Shown piece by piece: positions 1-9,491 of a stretch of DNA of 64,000 bases; positions within the stretch are counted from its first letter, which is position 1, and each line of letters opens with the position of its first letter. Origin of the DNA: Schizochytrium sp. TIO01 (taxonomy: Eukaryota; Sar; Bigyra; Thraustochytrida; Thraustochytriidae); assembly GCA_004764695.1 (NCBI GenBank), contig SMSO01000007.1, positions 203,501 through 267,500 of the forward strand, read 5' to 3'. The notes beneath the pieces are model-generated. The model saw only the letters and a program-made list of their open reading frames with translations, was not told the origin of the DNA and did no database searches. Both the position numbers and the translations under genes were made by a program.

Positions 1-1069
1 GTGTTGTAATGCTTTTGACTAAGCAATATATAACTTCAACTTTGTTTTATATTTGAGAGAAAATTAATGGATTTGGTTCCCTACTAACCTACCTACCTAC
101 CTACCTACCTACATGAACCTATCATATGATGCGCAAAATTCTTTCTTAATCAAAAGAAAGGCTGAGAGGGCACGAGAGTTCTTTCGTTCAGTGTCCGAAT
201 CGCTCTCAAAGATCAAGTAACACTTTTCTTTTCTATTCTTAAGGACTTTTGAGAGCACATGGAAAGCTCAAGTTACACTTTTCTTTTCTATTCTTGAGGA
301 CTTTTGAGAGCACATAGAAAATGCTACTTCCTTAATTTAAAGTGTTTTTTAATTTCGACTTGGAAGAGCGACGTGATGAATAAGAGGCAAATATTAAGAC
401 TCTACGTAGACATGGGCATCCTTACAATCTGATGATCGGAGCGAAAGTCCGAATCTATAGCAATAGAGGCATATCTCAGCACAGCCTCAGAGATGATTAG
501 TGGTCGCCCGCTCTACTGTAGTTTGACAGGCACCTAATACAATTCTCTCTGTAGTTCTGTTTGCAGCCGCTCTCACTACTGAGTTAATTTTTTTTCACAT
601 GGCAGATAGAGATTTTTAAAATACTACTATTGGAAGAAGTGGCCCTTTAGAGTGGAACTGTTTGGTTCATGTTTTTTAGAAGGTAGTGGAATAGGGAAAT
701 CATCATCAGAAGTATCAAAGTAGCTCAATCGTACTCAAAACTAGTATGGTGATTTTGAGAAGAAGAGCCAAAACAACCAATGTTAACAATAAGAGATTCA
801 AGTTCTAGATAGAACATTACAATTCGTTTTTTTAATAACTCGAAAAAGGTTTTTAAAACGAAAAATCACATAATCTGAATAATTTGAGAGCTTTTGGTAT
901 TTAGTTTAGAGAGGGAAGGCCCATATTAAAACCCGTTTGTAACTCCTTGAGAGCTTCTTCGTCACCAACTTTAATGAAAATATGAAAGCCAATGCAAAAC
1001 CAAAACCAACACCAGAACCAGATTGGGCATGGAAAGACAGACCACGAGCATCACGGTTGCCGAGGAACC
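1..1069. other. Upstream region of paralog A
   Basis: No gene seen. The stretch is related to the region upstream of paralog C (about 9860-10900): both contain a 'TTTTATATTTGAGAG' block followed by a CTAC/CCTA-type repeat and then 'GAGAGTTCTT' and 'CGCTCTCA' blocks. The shared upstream sequence shows that the duplication unit includes the promoter region. At the position where C carries a TATATAA box, A has a degraded TATGAAAG (about 981-988). Confidence 0.6.
87..112. repeat. CCTA/CTAC tetranucleotide microsatellite
   Basis: About six tandem copies of a CCTA-type tetranucleotide. A shorter, interrupted version lies at the matching place upstream of paralog C (about 9943-9975). Confidence 0.8.
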
Positions 1070-2872
1070 ATGAGTAGCGAAGGAGCAGGGAGCTCGAGCA
1101 ACAACAAGGCGAAGTCCAAACCATTCGTCGATTTGTGCCACTTTGATGATAGCGATAGCGATAGCGATAGCGATAGCGATGACGACCACGACCAGGGCAA
1201 CACGGAATCCCACGACTCCTCTGACCCGCTAAAACATGAGCAAGACGAACCTGGACCATCTTTGCAGCGTACAGGAGCGTCGAGCTCGTGTACTCAAGCT
1301 CAAGGTGCAGAGTCTGAGTCTGAATCTGCAGAAGAAAAGCACAACCATGAAGAAATACTGAACAACTGCTTTGATAATGAAGCAGATAGCAGCGGGCCAG
1401 CGGATGAAGCAGATGGCAGCGGGCCAGCGGATGAAACAGATAACGGCACAGTGGGGAACGACGCAGCTCGAAGAGAGACTGCTGTCCCAAGTAACACAGC
1501 AAAGATAACTAAAGGTCCCCAAGCTCAACGTCGAATTTCTAAATCGCCCAATTCTCCCGATTTGGTGAAAAAGACCAGAACTCTGCTTATGAAAATCGTC
1601 GACTATTTTCTTGATGAGTCGGACTCTCCTCTGGATGTAAAGGTTGATTTTTACCAGATAGACAACGGCACAAAACTAAAGCTGAACAATGATGAGGTCT
1701 CTGCAAGAGATGTCGGACTGACACCTGGGCTTCTGTGGAGAAGTCTCAATACCCTTGCTCTTAACATGAACGTTGATGAAGATAAAAGAACAGAAGCACT
1801 CAACGAAGTCCTTGCCATGGACAATCAGGGGTTCAAAATCGAGAAGTTTGAGGCATGTGAAGGAAGGGAGGACAATCTGATTGGGTCGTTTAAGATTCAC
1901 TTAAATGAAGGAAAGGCTTCCGGAAAACCACGCGTGGCTGGTACTAAACATGCTCAGAGCGAATCGGATAAAAACGAAGGAAAGGCTTCGGATGATGAGG
2001 ACTCAAATGAGGATCAGGATTCGCTCCGCCGCTCAAGCCGTCGCCAGACAAAAACCTCATTTTATCATAACACTGAGCACTGTCGCGGTTCTAAACGCAA
2101 ACAAGAAACAGATGAGGACGCAGATGATGCAACGGATCGAACTTCGCGCCGCCGTTCAAGCCGAAAGGCTTCGGATGATAAGGACTCAAATGAGGATCGA
2201 ACTTCGCGCCGCCGTTCAAGCCGTCCCCAGTTGCAAACCTCATTTCGTCATAACACTGAACATTGTCACGGTTCTCAACGCGAACAAGAAACGGATGCTG
2301 AAGCAGACACTTTGTCCAAGAAGGCTCAAACCCAATTCGTCAGTAGCAGTAGCTGCAATGTTAAGAACTCCGCGACCACTAGTCGTAGTGATGATGATAG
2401 CATCAGTAACCAGAGTAATAGCGATGATGAGGTCATCAGTCATAGTGGGGGAAGCAACACAAGCAGCACCAACCAAAGTGATACAGCTTCCATCAATACG
2501 TCTACGTCTGGCACACCCTCAATCGAAACTGCTCAAAACAATATTGCAAACGAAGCTGTTGCTTGGAGAAGATTCAACATGTTGTATTCGGCGATTTCCC
2601 AATATAAAAAGCCTCGGCACTTAAAAGAGATGCTTTTAGAATTAAAGAGCGAAGATGATGTTAGGAAAACACTCGAATTGTGGTTCAGAAACAATTCCAG
2701 TGATACAATGATTCAGCTCGTACACGAGCTTCTTATAGAAGAAGGTGAAGAAGACAATTCTAGGATAATACAATTGTTTTATGAAATGGCTCCTCGTGTT
2801 TTAAAACATTCGTTCGAAAACCTCATGAAAAAGGAATTCGCAGACGCCTTAAGGTTACCCAGATTAGCATGA
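1070..2872 (+). CDS. Paralog A: acidic/Ser-rich cassette-repeat protein, family unknown
   Basis: First member of the three-gene array; product 600 aa. I do not recognise the family. Layout: a short Ser/Asn N-terminus, then VDLCHF followed by a (DS)n acidic run resembling a phospho-dependent SUMO-interacting motif; a conserved central domain of about 115 residues ending in the 'CEGREDNLIGSF' type motif; two basic cassettes (RRSSR..TKTS..HNTEHCRGSKRKQ type) separated by acidic DED linkers; a Ser/Asn/Thr-rich linker; a helical charged C-terminal domain. The ATG at 1070 aligns with the starts of B (5547) and C (10905). An in-frame ATG at 992 would add 26 residues, but it aligns with sequence just beside the TATA box in C and so probably lies upstream of the transcription start. 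Composition suggests a nuclear protein (inference). No introns are needed. Confidence 0.72.
   Translation: MSSEGAGSSSNNKAKSKPFVDLCHFDDSDSDSDSDSDDDHDQGNTESHDSSDPLKHEQDEPGPSLQRTGASSSCTQAQGAESESESAEEKHNHEEILNNCFDNEADSSGPADEADGSGPADETDNGTVGNDAARRETAVPSNTAKITKGPQAQRRISKSPNSPDLVKKTRTLLMKIVDYFLDESDSPLDVKVDFYQIDNGTKLKLNNDEVSARDVGLTPGLLWRSLNTLALNMNVDEDKRTEALNEVLAMDNQGFKIEKFEACEGREDNLIGSFKIHLNEGKASGKPRVAGTKHAQSESDKNEGKASDDEDSNEDQDSLRRSSRRQTKTSFYHNTEHCRGSKRKQETDEDADDATDRTSRRRSSRKASDDKDSNEDRTSRRRSSRPQLQTSFRHNTEHCHGSQREQETDAEADTLSKKAQTQFVSSSSCNVKNSATTSRSDDDSISNQSNSDDEVISHSGGSNTSSTNQSDTASINTSTSGTPSIETAQNNIANEAVAWRRFNMLYSAISQYKKPRHLKEMLLELKSEDDVRKTLELWFRNNSSDTMIQLVHELLIEEGEEDNSRIIQLFYEMAPRVLKHSFENLMKKEFADALRLPRLA
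2008..2310 (+). repeat. Basic/acidic cassette repeats inside paralog A (2 copies)
   Basis: Two tandem protein modules of about 40 residues, each with an RRSSR-type basic patch, a Q-x-TS-F-x-HN-T-EHC core and a K/R-rich tail into an acidic D/E linker. The nucleotide sequences are close enough to imply expansion by slippage or unequal exchange. Paralog B has four copies and C has two. Confidence 0.75.
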
Positions 2873-3070
2873 TGTTGGGAATAGCAACAATCTAACTGCA
2901 TAAATAGGCTATAACTTCTTTCGAATGATATCGTTTTCATTAATTATGTTATCGAAGTATATATATCAAATCAGCCAGTTACCTTTTCCATAGCTTACCA
3001 TTTGTACATCACGCAAAGTCATAGGACATAGAGGTCATTAGACTCAAGCTTGATTATAATGAATCACACA

Positions 3071-3672
3071 GTGCTGAGATCTCCAGGCGAACGAACTAGT
3101 GGACAAGACATTGCTAGGGCTTACAATAGAGCAAGAGGAGGCAGCCAGATTCATGTGGCTGCCAGAGTCAAGAATCAAAGTGCGACTACATATTACCTAG
3201 ATCCAAGTATAGTGTTATTGGAATCGATAGCTGAAGAGGTTGAATTAACCTAAACCTATCAATCTCGAACACTGTTCAAGAGTATCTAGCTTCCTCAATT
3301 ACTACATGAATTCATCTGACCTGGAATTCATTCACCAGGACAGAAGTTTGCTAACTCTTGAATCAACCTTCATATTGCAGAGTAGCTTGTGCTGTGAAGC
3401 GTGCAGAAGTAGTCTGACAAGAATGGCGAGCTCAGGAGAAAGAGAAAGAGGATGATATATGAGTTATTGGGGTTTGGGGTCTGGTTGCAGGCAGGGATGA
3501 ATGTATGATGTCAGTCCAACGGATAGGAGAACTAGGATAGGATAGGTTTGGTTAGGTTAGGTTAGGCAGTAGCTGTATATTACTTCAATACTTCATAAAG
3601 CATTCATCAAGACTCTTGCCTTCATCTTTACAGTCAACTTCAAGCTGACCAGAATCAATTTTCAGCGCAGAG
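3071..3672. other. About 600-bp insertion in the 3' flank of A relative to B and C
   Basis: The flank of A matches that of B up to 'AATCACACAG' (A about 3070, B about 7920) and resumes at 'CCCTTG..ACATG/GCATG' (A about 3672, B about 7921). The extra 600 bp in A contain a short ATG-initiated ORF (3059-3253, 64 aa, starting in the shared flank, unrecognised) and a solo LTR. Either A gained the segment or the B/C ancestor lost it; the LTR inside favours a gain. Confidence 0.65.
3376..3590 (-). mobile_element. Solo LTR, same family as the 29.6-31.1 kb copia remnant
   Basis: A 215-bp segment closely similar to 28859-29063 and to 29560-29753, the last of which abuts the 3' end of the copia RNase H region and so is a 3' LTR. 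Written in element orientation it begins near TATTGAAGTAATATACAGC and ends near GCTACTCTGCA. It is flanked on both sides by CTTCATA (3368-3374 and 3591-3597), consistent with a target-site duplication of about 5-7 bp. It contains (TTAGG)3 at about 3552-3566. No internal coding region remains, as expected of LTR-LTR recombination. Confidence 0.72.
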
Positions 3673-3891
3673 CCCTTGTTACATGTGACTATCTGCTATG
3701 AGACATCCACTTCAACCGGATCGAATCGATCCAAGCAACATACTGAAAATAGTATTCATAACAGCTTGAAGTTGAAAGAGAGAATTGATGTACGATAAAC
3801 TTAGAATCATTCATCTTCTTGAACATCTGGATTATTGACCTCCCAATTCAAAAGTCTTGAAGCCTTATCCTCGCGCCTACTTTAGTCTTCA

Positions 3892-4749
3892 GATGGATCA
3901 ATGATACTGGCTAGATTATTTGATTCTCGAATGGAGGCAAACATTCGAGGAGTAGTTTGCTCAGAAGGCATGGTTACTGGTTTCCTTGCATTATTTGGGT
4001 TAGCAGGCTGGATGTGAGAAAATGAGTAAGCTTTTTGGAGTTCTTCAAACGGCGCACGTGCTCTCCCAAATGCTTGCTGCCCGGAATGCAGCCAGATTTC
4101 ACCAAGTATATGAGCAAACGGTGTCTCAATTGCAAGTTTTTGCGTATTGTAGTAGGGAAGCGATGCCGGGTATTCTCAAGGCACTGTTTGAGAAACTCGG
4201 AAATGGTGTTGCGTATAGTTTTGATACAGCCTTTATTTCTGTAAGTATATTTACGCCCTATAAAAAGCCAAGTGCGATCAAATGTGATAATTTTACGAGC
4301 GTCTTTCACAGGACCCATCGACCTTTTTCGTGAGAGATTGCATGGCCGCAATACGGACAGAATACCCGGCTTGTATCTTTTGAAACATCTTGCTTGGGTA
4401 CCAAGCCCCGGCTGCTCTTGCATAGAAGGTCTCTGTTGAGCTCCCAGCCTCACACTTTGGCCACCATAACTAATGATCAGACATGACATACGCATCTTTA
4501 ACAGTCATATGCATGACCTTTTCAGTCACTTCCTTGAGAATTCCATTTCAAATGAGTGATAATCTTCTTTCGCTCTTCCTTGTTTTCCTGATTTTCGTCT
4601 ACTACGCTCTCCTCATCGACAACGCAATCTTGCTCATGACCGGTTTTATCCTCGACAAACTCAGAAGGCTTGTTCGTATCATCTGCTTTTGTTCCATCTT
4701 CTTCTTCTTCTTCCAGCTCGAGCATCTGCCTCTGTTTCCACTCCAGCAT
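3892..4749 (-). pseudogene. NOB1-like pseudogene (3' portion, frameshifted)
   Basis: Coding-like sequence runs on the minus strand through several frames. In order: a Glu/Asp-rich segment from an ATG at 4749; a stretch reading ILKEVTEKVMHMTVKDAYV; a zinc-ribbon-like FCPYCGH (4342-4362); TIRKNLQLR near 4150; and a C-terminal stretch of 'APFEELQKAYSFS' then 'NPNNAR', ending at a TAA at 3892. This order resembles the C-terminal half of NOB1, the PIN-domain endonuclease of 40S ribosome maturation (zinc ribbon FCPKCG, then 'KNLILRE', then a terminal 'VF..RNPN' motif). The PIN domain is absent and at least three frame changes would be needed, so I call it broken. Family assignment is from memory of motifs and is tentative. 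Confidence 0.4.
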
Positions 4750-5546
4750 CAGCTATGCTTGCCTTACACAATTGCTAGGTTCGAAACCACCTAACCATCT
4801 GAATCTGCAAACCAATTCAAGAGCTTAGGATGCAGGACCAAATAAACAATACCTGACTCCCGAAACATGGCACCAACCACAACCAATTAATTCATGTGCG
4901 AAGCTCACCATGTGACAGGAATGCGAAATGTACAACCCTTTTCACCATCCTCTCCAGTGTTGTTGTGCCGAAGTTTTATATGACAACACTGTTATCCTAG
5001 TGAGGAGAACGATGAAATTTTTTTCAGAGGTCCTCTCAATATATTAACAACGAAAGCTTCCACTTGAATATGTTACACTCTGTTACTGCAGAAGCGGTGG
5101 CGTGGAGAGGAAGATACTAATTTTGTGATGAAACTCATCACAAGATCAACTATGTGTCCCACTTTGAATTTGACCCTCACATGGAAACATGCTATTCACC
5201 TCTCGAGACAATACCTTAAAGTTGATAAATGCATGAAGTACAGTACAGTCAATAAAGAAAACAAGACTATATTTCAACCAAAGTCATATATGTTTGGTCA
5301 CTTTTTAGTCTCTTAGCACCACCAGCTATAGCCACCTTACCTTAAAGTTAATATTCTCTGTTTCCCATATTCCCCGTGTTCCCATGTTACAAGAACAGGC
5401 CTATCCTCGCAAACTCTTTATGTACGGAGGCCCCCCCAAAAGTAAAAAATTCTTTGTCACAAAAGTAAGAATTCCAAGCACAAGCAGAGCAGAATCAGAT
5501 TGAGGGTGGAAAGACAGTGCATGAGCATCGCGGTTACCGAGAAATC
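4750..5546. other. Intergenic region upstream of paralog B
   Basis: No convincing gene. Only the last 60-70 bp before the B start resemble the A and C upstream regions (the 'CAGATTGAG...AAGACA' block); the rest is unrelated. At the place where C has TATATAA, B reads AAGTAAGAATTCC, so no TATA box is evident. Confidence 0.5.
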
Positions 5547-7652
5547 ATGAGCAGCGGAGAAGCAGAAATTCCGAGCAATGACAGTGCGAAGTCCAAGGGG
5601 CTCTTGAAATGGCGCGAAATAAGCGATGACGAGAGTGACTCAGGTTCGTTGTCAGACGATGAGCAGGAAGAGCCGGGACCAAATCTACAGCTCACAGGAG
5701 CGTCGAGCTCGTGTACTCAAGCCCAAGAAGATGACAGCGAAGATAAAAGGGTTCCACAAGTTGCAGAGTCTAAGTCCGAATCTGCAAAAGAAAAGCACAA
5801 TCATGGAGAAATACCGTACAATGGCTGTGACAACCAAGCAGATAGCAGCGGCCCTGCAGATGAAGCTGGTGACGGCAAGGTGGGGAACAACGCAGCTGAG
5901 AGAGAGACTCCTGGCCCAAGCAACATAGCAAAGATGGCTGAGGGTCCCCAAGATCAACGTGAATTGCCCAAATTGGTGAAGAATGCAAAATCTATGCTTA
6001 AGATAATTACCCAGTATATGTCTGATAAGTATCGTAAGCCAGACCCTCCTTTGGTTATAAAAGTCGATTTTTTCGAGACTCGCAACGGGCAAAGGGGCAC
6101 GAGACTAGAACTGAATGATGAACCTGTCTCGAAAGAAAACATCAGACATGGACCTGGACAAATCTGGAGTAGTATCAAGGCCCTCGTTTCTGGAATGAAC
6201 GTTGACGAAGATACAAGAATAGAAGCACTCAACGAAGTCCTTGCCGCGGACGACTGGAAGTTTAAAATCGAGAACTTTAGGGAATGTGAAGGGAGAGAAG
6301 ACCATCTGATTGCGTCGTTTGAGATTCACTCAACTGACCAAGCATCTTACAGAAAACGGCACTTGCTTGATACTAAACATGCTCAGAACGAATCGAATGA
6401 AAACGAAGGAGAGGCTTCAGATTGTGAGGACGCAGAACATACGGCCTTGGATGATGAGGTCTCAGATGAGGCTTCGGATAGTGATGATGGGGCTTCGAAT
6501 GATGAGGACTCAGATGATGCAAAGGATCGAAATTCGCGTCGCCGCTCAACCCGTCTTCAGAAACAAACCTCAATTAGTCATAACAATGAGCGCTGTCGCA
6601 GTTCTAAACGCAAACAGGAAGCAGATGAGGACGCAGATGATCAGGACGCAGATGATCAGGGATCAGATGATCGGGACACAGATGATGGAAATACAGATGA
6701 TGAGGACTCAAATGATGCAAATGATCAAGATGCGCCCCTCCGCTCAACCCATCTTCAGAAACGAACCTCAATCAATCATAACAATGAGCACTGTCGTGGT
6801 TCTAAACTCAACCGAGGAACAGGTGCCGATGTAGACGATGCAAAGGATCGAAATTCGCGCCGCCGCTCAGCCCGTCTTCAGAAACAAACCTCAATTAATC
6901 ATAACACTGAGCACTGTCGCGGTTCTAAACGCAAACAGAAAGCAGATGAGGACTCAAATGAGGATCAGGATTCGCTCCGCCGCTCAAGCCGTCGCCAGAC
7001 GCAAACCTCATTTTATCATAACACTGAGCATTGTCACGGTTCTCAACACAAACGAAAAACGGATGCTGAAATCGGCACTTTGTCCAAGAAGGCTCAAACC
7101 CAATTCGTCAATAGCAGTAGCTGCAGCGTTGAGAACTCCGCGAGCACTAGTCGTAATGGTAGTGATTGTCCGAACATCAGCAACCAGAGTAATAGCAATG
7201 GCGAGAGCAACAGTTGTAGTATGGGTAGCAACGCAAGCAACTCGAACCAACGTGATACAACTGCTATAAATACAACTACGTCTGACACACCCTCAATCGA
7301 AGCTGCTCAAAACAATACTGCAAACGGAGATACTGATTGGAGAAAATTCAAAATGGTCTACAAATCGTTTCCTAAAGATGCGAAGCTTCAGTCAGCAAAA
7401 GAAATGCTCAGAAAAGTAAAACACGAAGATGTTGTTAGGAAAATACTACGATTGTTGATAGAAGACGAAGATCGTGAGTATTTAATGTCTCAGCTGATAA
7501 AGGAGCTTTTCGTAGAAATAGGTGGAGAAGATATTGTCGAGAAAATACTCGGATTGTTGAACGAGATGGATTACGGTGATAAAAAACGTTTCGAGCACAA
7601 GCTCATAATGAATGCCTTCATGGACTATCAAAACACTATATGCACCAACTGA
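5547..7652 (+). CDS. Paralog B: acidic/Ser-rich cassette-repeat protein, family unknown
   Basis: Longest array member, 701 aa from the conserved ATG. The N-terminus differs from A and C: the VDLC-acidic motif is replaced by KGLLKWREISDDES and a longer acidic run. A central domain (roughly residues 140-265) contains NVDEDTRIEALNEVLA and CEGREDHLIASF. Then come DED/DDA-rich acidic spacers alternating with four basic cassettes of the RRRS-RLQKQTS-HNNEHCRGSKRKQ type, a Ser/Asn-rich linker, and a helical C-terminal domain of about 105 residues (DWRKFKMVYKSF to the end). From about 7017 onward B is virtually identical to C. The second cassette is diverged (APLRSTHLQKRTS). No catalytic motif is visible. 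A role as a scaffold or nucleic-acid-associated protein is only a guess from composition. Confidence 0.72.
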   Translation: MSSGEAEIPSNDSAKSKGLLKWREISDDESDSGSLSDDEQEEPGPNLQLTGASSSCTQAQEDDSEDKRVPQVAESKSESAKEKHNHGEIPYNGCDNQADSSGPADEAGDGKVGNNAAERETPGPSNIAKMAEGPQDQRELPKLVKNAKSMLKIITQYMSDKYRKPDPPLVIKVDFFETRNGQRGTRLELNDEPVSKENIRHGPGQIWSSIKALVSGMNVDEDTRIEALNEVLAADDWKFKIENFRECEGREDHLIASFEIHSTDQASYRKRHLLDTKHAQNESNENEGEASDCEDAEHTALDDEVSDEASDSDDGASNDEDSDDAKDRNSRRRSTRLQKQTSISHNNERCRSSKRKQEADEDADDQDADDQGSDDRDTDDGNTDDEDSNDANDQDAPLRSTHLQKRTSINHNNEHCRGSKLNRGTGADVDDAKDRNSRRRSARLQKQTSINHNTEHCRGSKRKQKADEDSNEDQDSLRRSSRRQTQTSFYHNTEHCHGSQHKRKTDAEIGTLSKKAQTQFVNSSSCSVENSASTSRNGSDCPNISNQSNSNGESNSCSMGSNASNSNQRDTTAINTTTSDTPSIEAAQNNTANGDTDWRKFKMVYKSFPKDAKLQSAKEMLRKVKHEDVVRKILRLLIEDEDREYLMSQLIKELFVEIGGEDIVEKILGLLNEMDYGDKKRFEHKLIMNAFMDYQNTICTN
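6520..7065 (+). repeat. Basic/acidic cassette repeats inside paralog B (4 copies)
   Basis: Four modules of about 36-40 residues starting near 6526, 6724, 6838 and 6961. Each has an R-R/P-x-S-x-R-x-Q core, then TS, then HN-x-E-H/R-C, then a basic tail and an acidic spacer. Spacers in the first gap are themselves short DD-Q/G-DAD repeats. Paralog C has lost, or never gained, the two middle copies. Confidence 0.78.
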
Positions 7653-9491
7653 CCTTGGAAATAGCTACAAATGACAACAAACTAAAAGCATAAATAGGCT
7701 ATATCTTCTTCAACAGAAGTACATTATTTTCATTAATTATGTTATCGATGGATTTTCTCATTTTTACTTTTTGAACTTTGTTGAAACCTTTGAAAATGAG
7801 CAAAAAGGAAAATACCAAACTAGCCAGCCAGCCTTTCTACAGCTCACCATTAGTACATCACGCAAAGTCATGGAACATAGAAGTCATTAGACTCAAGCTT
7901 CATTATACTCAATCACACAGCCCTTGATGCATGCGACTATCTGCTATGAGGCATTCATTTCAACCGGATTGAATCGATCCAATCAGCACACTGAAAATCA
8001 AATTCAGAACAGTTTGAAGTTGAAAGAAAGATTCGATGTACGATCAACTTAGAATCATTCATCTTCATGATCATTTGAATTAGGAGATGGTGAAAGTGAG
8101 ACTTGAAAGCTATAGGAGCCTGTTCATCTGAGAACCGAAATTTAGACTGCAAGAATTCTTGCTCTCTGGTAACTATAAGTTTATTTATTGATAGCACAAC
8201 ATGGAGTTGGATAGATATCCGTAACGGGGGCGACCAATTTCGAGTCTGATAGTTTTGATCTATCAATTTCTATATCTTGTATCGATAAACTTCAATGGCA
8301 TGGTATGGCATGGCATGGCATGATATATTTTTTGAAAGTTGGACATCACCCAAAAGACTCTAGTAGATATTCAATGACTAGATTACTATTGTACACACTA
8401 GTCTCGATCTATCGCCCTCGACTTGCTGGACTACTCGAAAATAAATGTTTCCAGTTAGACAGAACCTTTGAACTGGAATTTAAAGATAGTATTGCCTCGG
8501 GTTAGGATGAGTTTGTTGGCATGAAATAAGTTCTTGACTTGTGGTAGTATCATTAAGTTTTGTAAGCTGTGGCGCATCGAAAATTCAGCTACTGCGATTG
8601 AAATGGGGCTTATGTAGGATTAGGATTTGATATAATAAAGAGGCATCCTGACTTCAAGGAATGCACTTAACCTATACTAAATATGTATGTATAGATTGTC
8701 CGAAATAGTGTGATGTAAAAAAAGTGAATGATAGGGAGTTTGGATAGAAAAGTATTTTTTGGTTTCAGTTATTGGCTTGAAAACTTAGTTACTTCATAAG
8801 GGAATAATCAATTAAGGAAAACAAGCAATCTTGAGTAAGCTCTCAAAATGTTTGGGACGAAGTAGAAGAGATGGCGTCAAGTTTTAAGTTGCTCGATAAT
8901 AAATAGAAACACAGAACATCTACATTTTACCTATCGAAGCGAGTTAATAAAAAAAGACGATTTAAAGAACTCACTTTAGAACCTATATCCGAAGTATTTT
9001 AATAAAGGGGTATACCCCTCAAATACGGATTCTACTATAAATCGAGAGGTGATTCAAACGAGCTTCTGAAATTCAGTTGATAATATAGTCCCAGCCTCCC
9101 TTTGAGCTTTATCTACAATCTGAGTAAGATGATATGAACTGAGCCTCGTCTGCATCGTTCTTGTGGATAGTTTGGAGTCGATACACTACTAGCTGCGCGT
9201 GAATCATATAGAGGGAAAGTTAGGAGGCCTCTCTTTATAGGCTTTCCTTCTGAGTTTGTTGACGTATATTAACCGCAGAGTCTAAAACAACGCAGTTTGA
9301 GAGGTGCTATTATTTTGTTTGTGAGGTCCGGATCGTAAATTCTCAGTAGCGTGAAGTAGATTTCGATGGAGATGAATGGCTTTGTGAGCACATCGCACGT
9401 TGGAGTAGACCAAGTAGGGGTTAAGGGGTCAACAAATGAATTTGAAATTCCATGTTTCGTTCTAGGACCCTCCATCCACCCTCCGTACTAA

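Larger units (their letters stand above)
5480..9491 (+). repeat. Segmental duplication unit, copy B
   Basis: Homologous to about 10838-14595. Identity is near-complete from about 7017 to 8600 (offset 5103 bp), then falls gradually and stops at 'CCCTCCATC.ACCCTCCGTACT'. The non-coding 3' flank (7653-9491) carries no convincing gene. Small ORFs there (for example 8305-8505) are kept in both copies simply because the duplication is recent. Confidence 0.85.

Noticed and set aside
1905-2624. Long alternative-frame ORF inside paralog A and similar ones in B and C
   Set aside because: Arg/Met-rich shadow of the acidic/basic repeat codons; it varies with the cassette copy number and has no independent conservation.
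4022-4383. Plus-strand two-exon gene model (4022-4240, 4312-4383) with a perfect GTAAGT donor and TTTCACAG acceptor
   Set aside because: The opposite strand across the same bases carries ordered NOB1-like motifs, including a zinc-ribbon-like FCPYCGH. I judged the plus-strand frame to be its antisense shadow, though cDNA could reverse this.
4770-4792. B-box-like GGTTCGAAACC as a tRNA gene
   Set aside because: No A box at the right distance and no stem structure around it.
7955-8505. Small ORFs downstream of B (7955-8266 minus, 8305-8505 plus), repeated identically downstream of C
   Set aside because: They are preserved only because the B and C flanks are a recent near-identical duplication. 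The minus ORF has no ATG, the plus ORF begins in a GGCAT repeat, and neither exists downstream of A.
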